From: Sciurus carolinensis
Lineage: Eukaryota > Chordata > Mammalia > Rodentia > Sciuridae
Reading direction: 5' to 3'
DNA: 64,000 bases
NCBI RefSeq assembly: GCF_902686445.1
Contig: NC_062222.1
Coordinates: forward strand, 131,943,035-132,007,034
This document shows positions 35,084 through 46,800 of the stretch, in pieces. The notes beneath the pieces are model-generated. The model saw nothing but the letters and a program-made list of their open reading frames with translations. It was not told the DNA's origin and searched no databases. The stretch's first letter is position 1. Every line of letters starts with the position of its first letter. The position numbers and the translations under genes were made by a program.

Positions 35084-36009
35084 GTAACACTGAAAGAGAG
35101 AGCGGGGAGAGAAAAAGGGGGGAGAGATATTAATTTTATGCTATTGGAAAAGATGGGTTGGAGCTGGCATCCTTGCCCTGAACTTATCCACTGAATGTTT
35201 TCATAGAGAAGATTTTATGTGATGTGCCCTCTCTAGAAATAGCTCATTAAAGTTTTTGCATAATGGGTGGTGAAATAGTTTTGCAAAGGAAAACATAATT
35301 AGTCACGCAACCTCCTCCTTATACTTGAACGACAGGACCATTTCCTAAAAAACAAGGCCATTCAAAACAACATTAGGTGTGGGTTTTTGTTTTTTTTTCC
35401 TAGCAGAAGCAGATTGGGTCTTTCACTGCACTTCACTGATCCAAGGCAGTGTTCTCTGAGCATTGTACCAAAATCTACAGTCTCATGTTAGGTTTTGAAG
35501 TATTTAGAAAAGGAAATGCTCAAAGCCAACTGGAGAAGAGTGCTCACTACTATCAGTTGGAAGTACTTATTATTCTTGGGAGCATCAGCCACGCTCTTTG
35601 CTGTGGTTGACCAGCGGACTTCCCTCTGATATTAAAGGAGTGTTTTGGGGAAGTTCCCAAGTCTCTGGCACACTGTGCCGCCAGTCACATTAATTTTCAA
35701 TGCGGAGGAATTCTAGTCATTGGAAGTGTTTTTCTGGACAAGATATGATTTTGAATTTATTCTTTTCTACATGAATTGCTTGTGGTATGATAAGATCAAG
35801 TGCTTTCAATATTGTTTAGAATAACCTCTTATATAATCTGAAATTTAAAAATCAGGCACACACACACCCCTGTACCTGGGCTGGGAATTGTTGCATATTA
35901 ACTATGAAACAACCGAACGCAACTGTATCAGAGAGATTCAGAAGTCATGGAAGATAAGAACTGGTGAGGGTTCCAGAGATCTATATCTGCCTCCCTTATT
36001 TTGAGAAGA
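35084..36009. other. Repeat-poor unassigned sequence
   Basis: Apart from a short CA run near 35,857, I recognise no interspersed repeat for about 900 bases, in contrast to the neighbourhood. No coding frame is supported. It is a reasonable place to look for conserved non-coding DNA, but the sequence alone does not show it. Confidence 0.4.
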
Positions 36010-36120
36010 GGACACGAGGTCCCAAGAAGTTGATTGCTTTCCTGAGGTAGCACACCTCACTGTAGCAGCAAAGCAGGGACACATGTGACATTTCCTGAAC
36101 TTCCATCGGGCACCTTCCCA
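36010..36120 (-). repeat. MIR fragment, reverse
   Basis: 'gaggacacgaggtcccaaga', 'ttgctttcctgaggtagcac' and 'agcagcaaagcagggacaca' resemble the reverse MIR core, with high divergence. Confidence 0.4.
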
Positions 36121-36209
36121 TTACACCAACCATCTGCATCCCACCCCCCACTCAGCTGTCTTCCTCCAGGAGACATTTTTCTATAGACTGCAACCTGAGA
36201 GAGTGTACA

Positions 36210-36360
36210 AAGCACATGGGTTTTGCTGTGGAGTTGTGTGAGTTCACCTTACACCTTGTTTGCTCACTAACTGCATGACTCTGGTGCTTGATTTGATGTT
36301 CGTAAATCTTAGTTCTTTTTGATTTCTAAAATAAGAAAAATAATGTATAAAGTGCAGACT
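36210..36360 (+). repeat. MIR SINE, forward
   Basis: 'agcacatgggttttgctgtg', 'ctcactaactgcatgactct' and 'gatttctaaaataagaaaaa' follow MIR in order. Confidence 0.55.
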
Positions 36361-36754
36361 TTTCACCATGGGTAGGAATGCATCTGTAGGCCCTGAAGCA
36401 TAAGAGACCTCTGATGCAGGTAGCTACTCTTTGTTTCACCTGTGTGCCTTGGTGCTAGCACATATTGAGTTTGGCATCTGACAACAAAAACATATTTGCT
36501 TATCAATTTTTGTTTAGTCATACTTCACCTTTTACTTTTTACCTTCTCTGTAAACTTTTTGCATAGTTCCAGTTAATTATTCTTTTTTTTTTTTTTTAGA
36601 TGACATATTTTTGAAATGTCCATTTTATTTTTTTTTATTTTTTATATTTTTTTACGTTTACATAGGTAATGATGTTTATTTTATTTTTCCCTTCCCACCC
36701 CTCCCACCCCTCTTTTCCCTCTACACAGTCCTTCTTTCCTTCATTCTTACCGCT

Positions 36755-36800
36755 CTCCTTAGCCTAACTCTAAACCTAACCCTAAACCTAATGCTAGCCC
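36755..36800 (-). repeat. Telomere-like G-rich tract in L1 3'UTR
   Basis: The top strand carries cctaact, ctaaacctaa, ccctaaacct and related units, followed by ccc-rich text. The sense strand is therefore a TTAGG/TTTAGGG-like run next to G clusters. It corresponds in position to the tract at 23,525-23,575. The L1 copy at 43.4 kb has only C-rich text here and lacks the repeat units. Confidence 0.8.
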
Positions 36801-36823
36801 GTCCCACCCCCCATTATATGTCC

Positions 36824-37990
36824 TCATCCGCTTATCAGCGAGATCATTCGTCCTTTAGTTTTTTGAGATTGGCTTATCTCACTTAGCATGATATTCTCCA
36901 ATTTCGACCATTTGCCTACAAATGCCATAATTTTATCATTCTTCATTGCGGAGTAATATTCCATTGTATAAATATGCCACAGTTTCTTTATCCATTCATC
37001 AACTGAAGGGCATCTAGGTTGGTTCCACAATCTGGCTATGGTGAATTGAGCAGCAATGAACATTGATGTGGCTGTATCTCTGTAGTATGCTGATTTTAAG
37101 TCCTTTGGGTATAGGCCAAGGAGTGGGATAGCTGGGTCAAATGGTGTTTCCATTCCAAGCTTTCTGAGGAATCTCCACACTGCTTTCCAGAGTGGCTGCA
37201 CTAATTTGCAACCCCACCAGCAATGTATGAGTGTTCCTTTTTCACCACATCCTCGCCAACACCTATTGTTGCTTGTATTCTTGATAATCGCCATTCTAAT
37301 TGGGGTGAGATGAAATCTTAGGGTAGTTTTGATTTGCATTTCCCTTATTACTAGGGATGTTGAACATTTTTTCATATATCTGGTGATTACTTGTACATCT
37401 TCTTCTGTGAAGTGTCTGTTCATATTCTTAGTCCATTTGTTGATTGGGTTATTTGTATTCTTCGTGTAGAGTTTTTTGAGTTCTTTATAGATTCTGGAAA
37501 TTAGCGCTCTATCTGAGGTATGGTTGGCAAAGATATTCTCCCACTCTGTAGGCTCTCTCTTCACATTTCTGATAGTTTCCTTTGCTGAGAGAAAGCTTTT
37601 TAGTTTGAATCTATCCCAGTTGTTGATTCTTGCTTTTATTTCTTGTGCTATGGGAGTCCTGTTAAGGAAATCTGATCCTAAGCCAACAAGTTGAAGATTT
37701 GGACCTACTTTTTCTTCTATAAGATGCAGGGTCTCTGGTCTGATTCTGAGGTCCTTGATCCATTTTGAGTTGAGTTTTGTGTAGGGTGAGAGATAGGGGT
37801 TTAATTTCATTCTATTGCATATAGTTTTCCAGTTTTCCCAGCACCATTTGTTGAAGAGGCTATCTTTTCTCCATTGCATATTGTTGGAACCTTTGTCTAG
37901 TATGAGAAAATTGTATTTATTTGGGTTTGTGTCCATGTCCTCTATTCTGTACCATTGATCTACCTGTCTATTTTGGTACCAATACCATGC
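36824..37990 (-). pseudogene. L1 ORF2p C-terminal part (twin-primed copy)
   Basis: An uninterrupted reverse-strand frame of 370 codons from 37,936 encodes the ORF2 region downstream of the reverse transcriptase, up to the natural stop. Landmarks are the [12 protein letters not shown] start, the KVGPNLQLVGLGSDFLNRTP block, the Cys/His-rich [19 protein letters not shown] stretch (the C-terminal zinc-knuckle-like region of L1 ORF2p, required for retrotransposition in the family), and the MEYYSAMKND...LSEISQSQKTK end. It is cut off from its catalytic half by the inversion, so it cannot make a working protein. The frame retains no stop codon, which points to recent insertion. Confidence 0.93.
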
Positions 37991-39388
37991 TCGAAGACAT
38001 CAACAAATTTCTAGAGACATATGAACTACCTAAACTGAACGAGGAGGACATACACAACTTAAATAAACCAATTTCAAGCAATGAAATAGAAGAGGTCATC
38101 AAAAGCCTACCAACAAAGAAAAGTCCAGGACCAGATGGGTTCTCAGCCGAGTTCTACAAAACCTTTAAAGAAGAGCTCATTCCAATACTCCTCAAACTAT
38201 TCCATGAAATAGAAGAGGAGGGAACCCTACCAAACTCGTTCTATGAAGCCAATATCACCCTGATACCTAAACCAGACAGAGACACATCGAGGAAAGAAAA
38301 TTTCAGACCAATATCCTTAATGAACATCGATGCAAAAATTCTCAACAAAATTTTAGCAAATCGCATACAAATATATATTAAAAAGATAGTGCACCATGAT
38401 CAAGTGGGTTTTATCCCAGGGATGCAAGGTTGGTTCAACATTCGGAAATCAATAAATGTCATTCACCATATCAACAGACTTAAAGTTAAGAATCACATGA
38501 TTATTTCAATAGATGCAGAAAAAGCATTTGATAAAATACATCATCACTTCATGCTCAAAACACTAGAAAAAATTGGGGTAGTGGGAACATTCCTAAACAT
38601 TATAAAGGCCATTTACGCTAAGCCCATGGCTAATATCATTCTAAATGGTGAAAAACTGAAAGCGTTCCCCCTAAAAACTGGAACAAGGCAGGGATGCCCT
38701 CTTTCACCACTTCTATTCAACATCGTCCTTGAGACTCTAGCCAGAGCAATCAGACAAACCAAAGAAATTAAAGGGATACGAATAGGAAAAGAAGAACTCA
38801 AACTATCCCTGTTCGCTGATGACATGATTATATATTTAGAGGAACCTGGAAATTCCACCAGAAAACTTTTAGAACTCATAAGTGAATTCAGTAAAGTAGC
38901 AGGTTACAAGATCAATGCTCATAAATCCAATGCATTTTTATACATAAGTGATGAATCTTCAGAAAGAGAAATTAGGAAAACTACCCCATTCACAATAGCA
39001 TCGAAAAAAATAAAATACTTGGGAATCAATCTCACAAAAGAGGTGAAAGACCTCTACAATGAGAACTACAGAACACTAAAGAAAGAAATTCAAGAAAACC
39101 TTAGAAGATGGAAAGATCTCCCATGTTCCTGGATAGGCAGAATTAATATCGTCAAAATGGCTATACTACCTAAAGTGCTATACAGATTCAATGCAATTCC
39201 AATTAAAATCCCAATGATGTACCTTGCAGAAATAGAGCAAGCAATTATGAAATTCATCTGGAAGAATAAAAAACCTAGAATAGCTAAAGCAATCCTCAGT
39301 AGCAAGAGCGAAGCAGGGGGTATTGCAATACCAGATCTTCAACTCTACTACAAAGCAATAGTAACAAAAACGGCATGGTATTGGTACC
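37987..39388 (+). pseudogene. L1 ORF2p reverse-transcriptase part, inverted segment
   Basis: The forward frame runs 37,921-39,456 (511 codons), but only 37,987-39,388 is ORF2. The first 22 codons are antisense of the other half, and the last ~22 read into flanking DNA. An ATG lies exactly at the junction (37,987). ORF2 text begins at [13 protein letters not shown]. Reverse-transcriptase landmarks are the [12 protein letters not shown] block, the IPKPDRD block, [12 protein letters not shown] (first catalytic Asp region), the [14 protein letters not shown] block, and the FADD active site at 38,812-38,823, all intact. The N-terminal endonuclease and the C-terminal Cys-rich region are missing. 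The polymerase core has no internal stop, yet no L1 promoter precedes it, so expression is doubtful. Confidence 0.93.
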
Positions 39389-40204
39389 AGTTAATTATTC
39401 TTAATAAATGGTTTCACAAAAATATCAGCATACCACAAGCTAGATTGATAATGTGAAATAATACTCATCTTTCCTAACTGTTAGGGAAAAAAAAAATTAA
39501 GATATTTTTCCATCATTTTTGTTTTACTGAGGTATGATTGACAAACAAAAATGTGTATGGCATTTAATGATTAATAATTAAACAAATAAAAATTTAAAAT
39601 TAAAAAAAGGTGTATGTTTAAGGTATATGGCATGATGTTTTATAATGTATACATCTTGAAATAATTCGATAAAGCTAATTAACATACTAATCACCTCATA
39701 CAGTTCATACAGTTCCTTCTTTTGTGGTGAGAACACTTGAGATCACTCAGCTGATTTTAAGTATACAATGCATTTTTATTAACTATAATCATGCTGTATA
39801 TTAGGTCTCCAGAACTTGTTCATCTTAGTCCTGAAAGTATATACCCCTTTATCAGTATCTCTTCTTTCCCCCCAATCTCAGCACCTGGCAAATACCATTC
39901 TGCTGTTATTATAAATCAACTCTCTTTTGTTAGATTCCAATGTGAATATGATCATGCAGATCATGATTTTCTACATTTGACTTATTTCCCTTAATTTCAT
40001 GTCCTCCAAATTCATCCATATTGTTACACAGGTAGGGTTTTTAGAGTCTGAATAATATTCCATGGTATGTATGTGCATATGTGTATCTCTATCACAGTTT
40101 CTTTACTAACTAAGTGCCAGTGGACACTTAGGTTGTATTCTGTGTCTTATTTTGTGAATAATGCTGCAGTGTATTTGAGTTCAAGTCCAATATCCTTTGG
40201 ATGT

Positions 40205-40902
40205 TGTTTGAGTCAGCTTTATTGCTGCTGTGACTAAAAGATCTGACTAGAACAGTTAGTTATAGGGGAAGAAAAATTTGAGGGCTCATGGCTTCAGAGG
40301 TCTCAATCCATAGACAGTAAGCTCCATTCCTAGGGGCTCAAGGTGAGGCAGGGCATCATGGCAGAAGGAAGCAGCAGAGGAAGTAGTCACATCATGATCA
40401 GGAAGCAGAAAGTCCACTCGCCAGTACAAATATATACCCAATGCCATGCCCCAATTCCCACCTCCTCCAACCATACCGGTACTACTACTTCAGTTACCAC
40501 TCAGTTAATCTCATCAGAGGATTAATTCACTGATTCAGTCAAGACTCTTACAACCCAATCATTTCTCCTCTGAACCTTCTTGCACTGTATCATACATGAG
40601 ATTTTGGGGAGTTGTATTCCAGGGGGACTTGTGTAATGGGGGTGAAGGGTGCAGTGTCAATAACCACACAGACACCGGGAGCCAGGTAAGAGCAGGCGAG
40701 CTTATAGCTGCTGACTCCTTTATTGTGGAAGCTGCTTCTTTTACTGAGTACCTATCCAATCGCGCATCAATCAGCACGTCACACCACTCGAAGCCACCAA
40801 TCATTTAGTCTCCTAGAACCACCAATCATTTGAGGGTTTTGTATTTTGCACCAATGGAGATATATGATTCCACATTGGGGGTCACCACATCTATCCATAT
40901 CA
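40205..40902 (-). mobile_element. MaLR-type LTR inside L1M, itself interrupted
   Basis: The top strand is a reversed MaLR LTR: 'tgtttgagtcagctttattg', 'gggctcatggcttcagaggt', 'ggtgaggcagggcatcatgg', 'cttacaacccaatcatttct', 'acatgagattttggggagtt'. It continues after a second insertion as 'tcaccacatctatccatatc'. Five-base flanks gatgt and gatat match at four positions. The host is the L1M ORF2 sequence 'tatcctttggat' on one side and 'gatatatacccagag' on the other. Confidence 0.8.
40643..40874 (-). mobile_element. Short ERV-like solo LTR nested in the MaLR LTR
   Basis: About 232 bases with no MaLR similarity interrupt the MaLR LTR. Read on the reverse strand they begin TGTGGAATC and end ...CACTGCACCCTTCA. 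They carry an AATAAA signal (40,724-40,719) about 75 bases before the end and a 'ctgtgtggttattgacact' segment, as in the R-U5 part of class II (ERVK-like) LTRs. The flanks are ggggg-rich and allow a 6-bp duplication (tggggg/ttgggg with one mismatch, or tggggg exact if the end is shifted by one). The class assignment is tentative. There is no coding sequence. Confidence 0.55.
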
Positions 40903-41692
40903 GATATATACCCAGAGTTGGGATTGCTAGATTGTGTGGTAGTTCAAGTTTTAATTGTATTGTGGAACCTCTGTCCTCTTTTCCCTAATGGCCGTGAAAA
41001 TTTACCTTTCTTCCAGAAGTGCACAGGGTTTTCCTTCCATTGTCTTCACTAATACTTGTTGCTCTTGTTTTTTTGATGTTAGCTATTCTAACGGATGCGA
41101 TTAGACTTACATTTACCTGATGATTAGTCATATTGAGCCTTTTGATATGTCCATTTGTATGTCTTCTTTGGTAAACTGTCTATTCAGGTCCTGTGCTAAG
41201 TTTTAACGTTAGGTTATTTGAATATTTCATTGTTCTTATTGAGTCGTAGAGTTCCTTACATATTTTGGATATTAACCTCATCCCAAATATATGTTAGTAA
41301 ATATTTTTGACCGTTCTCTTTACTGTTTCCTTTGCTGTGCAAAAACTTTTTGGTTGGATGAAGTTCCTCTTATTTATTTGTGCTTTTGTTGCCTGTGCTT
41401 TAAGTGTTTTCTTCTAGGAATTTCATGATTTCAGGACTTGCATGTAGGTCATGCAACAGGACAGAGGTTCCACAAAATGGCCTGTAAGCCATTTTGAATT
41501 TTTTTTTTTTTTTGTGTGTGTGTGTGTTTGTGATGAGGTCTGATTTCATTCTTTTGCAGGTGAATATAGTTTTCCTGGAACTACTTATTGAGGAAAGTAT
41601 CCTCTTCCCATTGTGCATCCTTGGTGTCTTTGTTGAAAATTGGTTGATCACATATACATTGTTTCTCTTCTGTACATTCTACACCATTCCAT

Positions 41693-42288
41693 TGCTGCAA
41701 CCTGCCCAGCTGAACCTGAGAAACCATTGAGGGGCAGGGGGGGATTAAAGAAAACACATGCGCAGACACTGAGAAAAAGTTGGGATCAGGTGGAGCACTG
41801 CATTCTGATGGAGAAACAGTGACACAGAGTTGGCCCAGCAAGTTTATTATTATATAGGGTCAGGAAGCTAAAGACTGTAGAGGCAATATTCTTTGTGCAC
41901 TAGAAAGTTACAGCGCTAGAAACATTCTTATAGCTACTTCACTGTTGCAATGCTTAGGGCTTCCGGTGGCACCCAGGGAGCCCAGTGTTCAAAGTTTCTA
42001 CTAAGCAGCAAGGCTTGAAGGTTACAGCACTGGTAAAACATTGTAGTTATCTTGCTAGGCTCAGAATCCTCTATCCTCTGGGAGCTGGCATCTGCGATCT
42101 AGATCAAGATTGCACAGAATCTGATGCACCTTCCATGCTTTGCACAGAGCTGTTGATGGTTAGGGTATCACCATGGCAAACTGGTCTCTCTCGACACATA
42201 CTTTTTGTACAGGAAATTCCCAGCATTTGCAGGTGCACCACAGCTGTGAGACCATCAAGGGCTCTGATCCAGATCACCACACTCCACA
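41693..42288 (-). mobile_element. ERV-like solo LTR inside L1M
   Basis: The L1M text breaks at 'acaccattccatt' and resumes at about 42,289 ('caattttatgcctggagg'). In between lie about 600 bases that read, on the reverse strand, from TGTGGAGTGTGGTGATC to ...GCAGGTTGCAGCA. They include a CTATATAATAATAAACTTGC segment (41,843-41,848 gives AATAAA), with about 150 bases downstream to the end. This is LTR architecture (U3, polyadenylation signal, U5) and probably class II ERV. I could not define a clean target duplication. The 120-codon forward frame in it is antisense and not a gene. Confidence 0.55.
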
Positions 42289-43632
42289 TTCTGTTGCATC
42301 CAATTTTATGCCTGGAGGATACTGTTTTGATTTTTATCACATTGTAATATAATCTGACATCAGGAAGTGTGATGCCTTCAGCATTGTTTTTTTTTTTTTG
42401 CTTAATATTGCTTTAGCAACTTGGGGTCTTTCATCAATCCATGCAAACTTTAGAATTATTTTTACTTTTTCTTTCAAATGGATTTCTGGAATTTTGACAG
42501 GGACTGCACCAAATCTGTAAGTGACTTTGGGTAGTATGGAGATTTTTAAAAGATGAATTCTTCCAATTAATGAACACAGGGTGTTTTTCCTTTTATTTGT
42601 GTCTTATTTAATTTCTTTCATCAGTATCTTAATTTTCAGGGTACACATATTTCAAATCCTTGGTTAAATTTATTCCAATGTATTTTATTCTTTTTGATGC
42701 TTATACTAATGGTACTGTTATCTTAATTTATTTTTAGATAGTTTATTGTTAGTTTATAGAAACACAAATGATTTTTGTATGTTGCTTTTGTATCCTCATT
42801 TTAAAAATTCTATTTGTTTTACTAAAATAAATTTTTGATGCATGTTTAACTTTTGCTTATTTGTACAGATATACACAACTAAGTTGATCACTTTGTATCC
42901 TCAATGTTTACTGGTTTAAACTTTATTTTTGGTGTATTCTTTAGGGTTTTCTATATAAAAGATCATGCTATCTATAAAGAGATAATTTTAGTTTTTCCTT
43001 TCTGATTTTGATGATTTTTATTTCTTTTTCTTGTCCAACCACTCTGGCTAGGCCTTCCACTACTATATTGAGTAGAAAAATTTAAGAGTGAACATACTTG
43101 CCTTGCAATTGATCTTAAAGGAGAGGCAGTCATCTTGTCACCATGGAAACTGATGTCAACTGAGCTTGTCATATATGACTTCTACTGTGCTGAGGTACAT
43201 TCCTTCCATACCTAATTGGTTCAGAGTTTGAATCATGAAGGGGGTTGGATTTTGTCACAGGGTTTTTCTGATTAATGGAGGTGATCACAACATTTTCATC
43301 TTTCATTATATTAATGAGTTATATCACTTTTACTGTCTTATCTGTGATGAAAAAGTCTACATCAAGAGAAAAATTTCATTTGATCATGGAGAATTTTCCT
43401 TTTTTTTAATTTTTAAAAAATTTTTATTGTAAACAAATGGGATACATGTTGTTTCTGTTTGTACATGGAGTAACGGCATACCATTTGCATAATCATACAT
43501 TTACATAGGGTAATGATGTTTGATTCATTCTGTTATTTTTTCCTTCCCCCCACCTCTTCCACCCCTCTTTTCCCTCTATACAGTCCCTCCTTCCTCCATT
43601 CTTGCCCCCCTCCCACCCCCCATTATGTGTGA

Positions 43633-43773
43633 TCATCTGTTTATCAGCAAGATCATTCGTCCTCTGGTTTTTTGAAATTCGCTTATCTCACTTAGCATGA
43701 TATTCTCCAATTTCATCCATTTGCCTGCAATTGCCATAATTTTATTATTCTTCATAGCTGAGTAATATTCCAT

Positions 43774-43839
<66 letters not shown>

Positions 43840-46800
43840 AGTTTCTTTATCCATTCACAATTGAAGGGCATCTAGGTTGGTTCCACAATCTGGCTATTGT
43901 GAATTGAGCGGCTATGAACATTGATGTGGCTGTATCTCTGTAGTATGTTGATTTTAAGTCCTTTGGGTATAGGCCGAGGAGTGGGATAGCTGGGTCGAAT
44001 GGTGGTTCCATTCCAAGTTTTCTGAGAAATCTCCACACTGCTTTCCAGAGTGGTTGTACTAATTTGCAGTCCCACCAGCAATGTATGAGTGTACCTTTTT
44101 CCCCACATCCTCTCCAACACCTATTGTTGCTTGTATTCTTGATAATTGCCATTCTAATTGGGGTGAGATGGAATCTTAGAGTAGTTTTGATTTGCATTTC
44201 TATATTACTAAAGATGGTGAACATTTTTTCATATGTTTGTTGATCACTTGTAGATCTTATTCTGTGAAGTGTCTGTTCATATTCTTAGTCCATTTGTTTA
44301 TTGGGTTATTTGTATTCTTCGTGTAGAGTTTTTTGAGTTCTTTATATATTGTGGAAATTAGTGCTCTATCTGAAGTATGAATGGCAAAGATTTTCTCCCA
44401 CTCTGTAGGCTACTTCTTCGCATTGCTGATAGTTTCCTTTGCTGAGAGAAAGCTATTTAGTTTGAATCTGTCCCAGTAATTGATTCTTCCTTTTATTTCT
44501 TGTGCTATGGGAGTCCTATTAAGGAAGTCTGATCCTAAGCCAACAAGTTGAAGATTTGGACCTACTTTTTCTTCTATAAGATGCAGGGTCTCTGGTCTGA
44601 TTCCAAGGTCCTTGATCCATTGTGAGTTGATTTTTGTGCAGGGTGAGAGATAGGGGTTCAGTTTCATTCTGTTGCATATGGATTTCCAGTTTTCCCAGCA
44701 CCATTGTTGAAGAGGCTGTCTTTTCTCCATTGCATATTTTTGGCACCTTTGTCTAGTATGAGAAAATTGTATTTATTTGGGTTTGTGTCCATGTCCTCTA
44801 TTCTGTACCATTGATCTATCTGTCTATTTTGGTGCCAATACCATGCTGTTTTTGTTACTATTGCTTTGTAGTATAGTTGAAGTTCTGGTATTGCGATACC
44901 CCCTGTTTCATTCTTCCTGCTAAGTATTGCTTTAGCTATTCTGGGTTTCTTATTCTTCCAGATGAATTTTGTGATTGCTTGCTCTATTTCTGCAAGGTAC
45001 CTCATTGGGATTTTAATTGGAATTGCATTGAATCTGTATAGCACTTTTGGTAGTATGGCCATTTTGACAATATTAATTCTGCCTATCCAAGAACATGGGA
45101 GATCTTTCCATCTTCTAAGGTCTTCCTCAATTTCTTTCTTCAATGTTTTGTAGTTTTCATTGAAGAGATTTTTTACCTCTTTGGTTAGATTGATTCCCAA
45201 GTATTTTATTTTTTTTGAGACTATTGAAAGTGGAGTTGTTTTCCTCATTTCCCTTTCAGATGTTTCATCACTTGCGTGATGAATGCTTTAGATTTATGCA
45301 TCTTGATTTTGTAGCCTGCTATTTTGCTGAATTCATTGATGAGGTCTAGAAGTTTTCTGGAGGAGGTTTTTGGATCCTCTAAATATAGAATCATGTCATC
45401 AGCAAATAGTGACAGCTTAAGTTCCTCTTTTCCTATTCGTATCCCTTTAATTTCTTTAGTCTGCCTAATTGCTCTGGCTAGAGTTTCGAGGACAATGTTG
45501 AATAGAAGTGGTGAAAGAGGACATCCCTGTCTTGTTCCCATTTTTAAAGGGAATGGTTTCAGTTTTTCTCCATTAAGAGTGATGTTGGCTTTGGGCTTAG
45601 CATAAATAGGCTTTACAATGTTCAGGTATGTTCCTACTATCCTTATTTTTTCTAGTGTTTTGAGCATGAAGGGTTGTTGTACTTTGTTGAACACTTTTTC
45701 TGTGTCAATGGAAATAACCATATGATTCTTATCCTTAAGTCTATTGACATGATGGATTATGTTTATTGATTTACGGATGTTAAATCGTCCTTGCATTCCA
45801 GGGATGAACCTCACTTGATCGTGGTGCACAATTTTCTTAATATGTTTTTGGATATGTTTTGCCAATATTTTGTTAAGGATCTTTGCATCTATATTCATCA
45901 AGGATATTGGTCTAAAATTTTCTTTCCTTGATGTGTCTTTGCTTGGTTTGGGTATGAGGGTGGTATTAGCTTTATAGAATGAGTTCAGTAGGGTACCCTC
46001 CTTTTCTATTCCCTGGAATACTTTGAGAAGTATTGGAATGAGTTCTTCTTTGAAGGTCTTGTAGAACTCGGCTGAGAATCTATCTGGCCCTGGACTTTTT
46101 TTGGATGGTAGGTTTTTAATGGCTTCTTCTATTTCATTGCTTGATATTGATCTGTTTAAATTCTGTATGTCCTCCTGGTTCAGTTTGGGAGGAGCATATG
46201 TCTCTAGAAATTTGTCAATGTCTTCGGTAGATTCTATTTTGTTGGAATACAGATTTTCGAGGCAGCTTCTCATTATGTTATGTATCTCAGTGGTGTCTGT
46301 CGTGATATTTCCTTTTTCATTAGGGATTTTAGTAATTTGAGTTTTCTCTCTCCTCTTTGTTAGTGTGGTAAGGGTTTGTCTATTTTGTTTACTTTTTCAA
46401 AGAACCAACTTTTTGTTTTGTCAATTTTTTGAATTGTTTCTTTTGTTTCAATTTCATTGATTTTAGCTCTGATTTTAATTATATCCTGTCTTCTACTACT
46501 TTTGTTGTTATTCTGTTCTTCTTTTTCTAGGGCTTTGAGCTGTAATGTTAGGTCATTTAGTTGTTGACTTTTCAATCTTTTCTGGAATGCATTCCATGCT
46601 ATGAATTTTCCTCTTAGTACCACTTTCATAGTGTCCCAGAGATTTTGATATGTTGTATCATCATTCTCACTGACCTCTAACAATTTTTTTATCTCCTCCC
46701 TGATGTTTTCTGTTATCTATGTTTCATTCAGTAGCATATTATTTAGTCTCCAGGTGTTGGAGTAATTTCTGTTTTTTATTTTGTCATTGATTCTATTCTC

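Larger units (their letters stand above)
36569..39402 (-). mobile_element. L1 with 5' inversion (twin priming) and 16-bp target duplication
   Basis: The whole element is flanked by a perfect 16-bp direct repeat, ccagttaattattctt, at 36,569-36,584 and 39,387-39,402. The 3' part (36,585-37,990) lies on the reverse strand: poly-A tail, 3'UTR and the last ~390 codons of ORF2. The 5' part (about 37,987-39,388) lies on the forward strand and holds the reverse transcriptase region of ORF2. Both parts contain the same 16 bases at their facing ends (37,975-37,990 and, inverted, 39,373-39,388), so they overlap slightly in the source element. This is the layout expected when a second primer starts cDNA synthesis inside the L1 RNA. 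The endonuclease region and ORF1 are absent. The long open frames suggest a young insertion. Confidence 0.96.
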
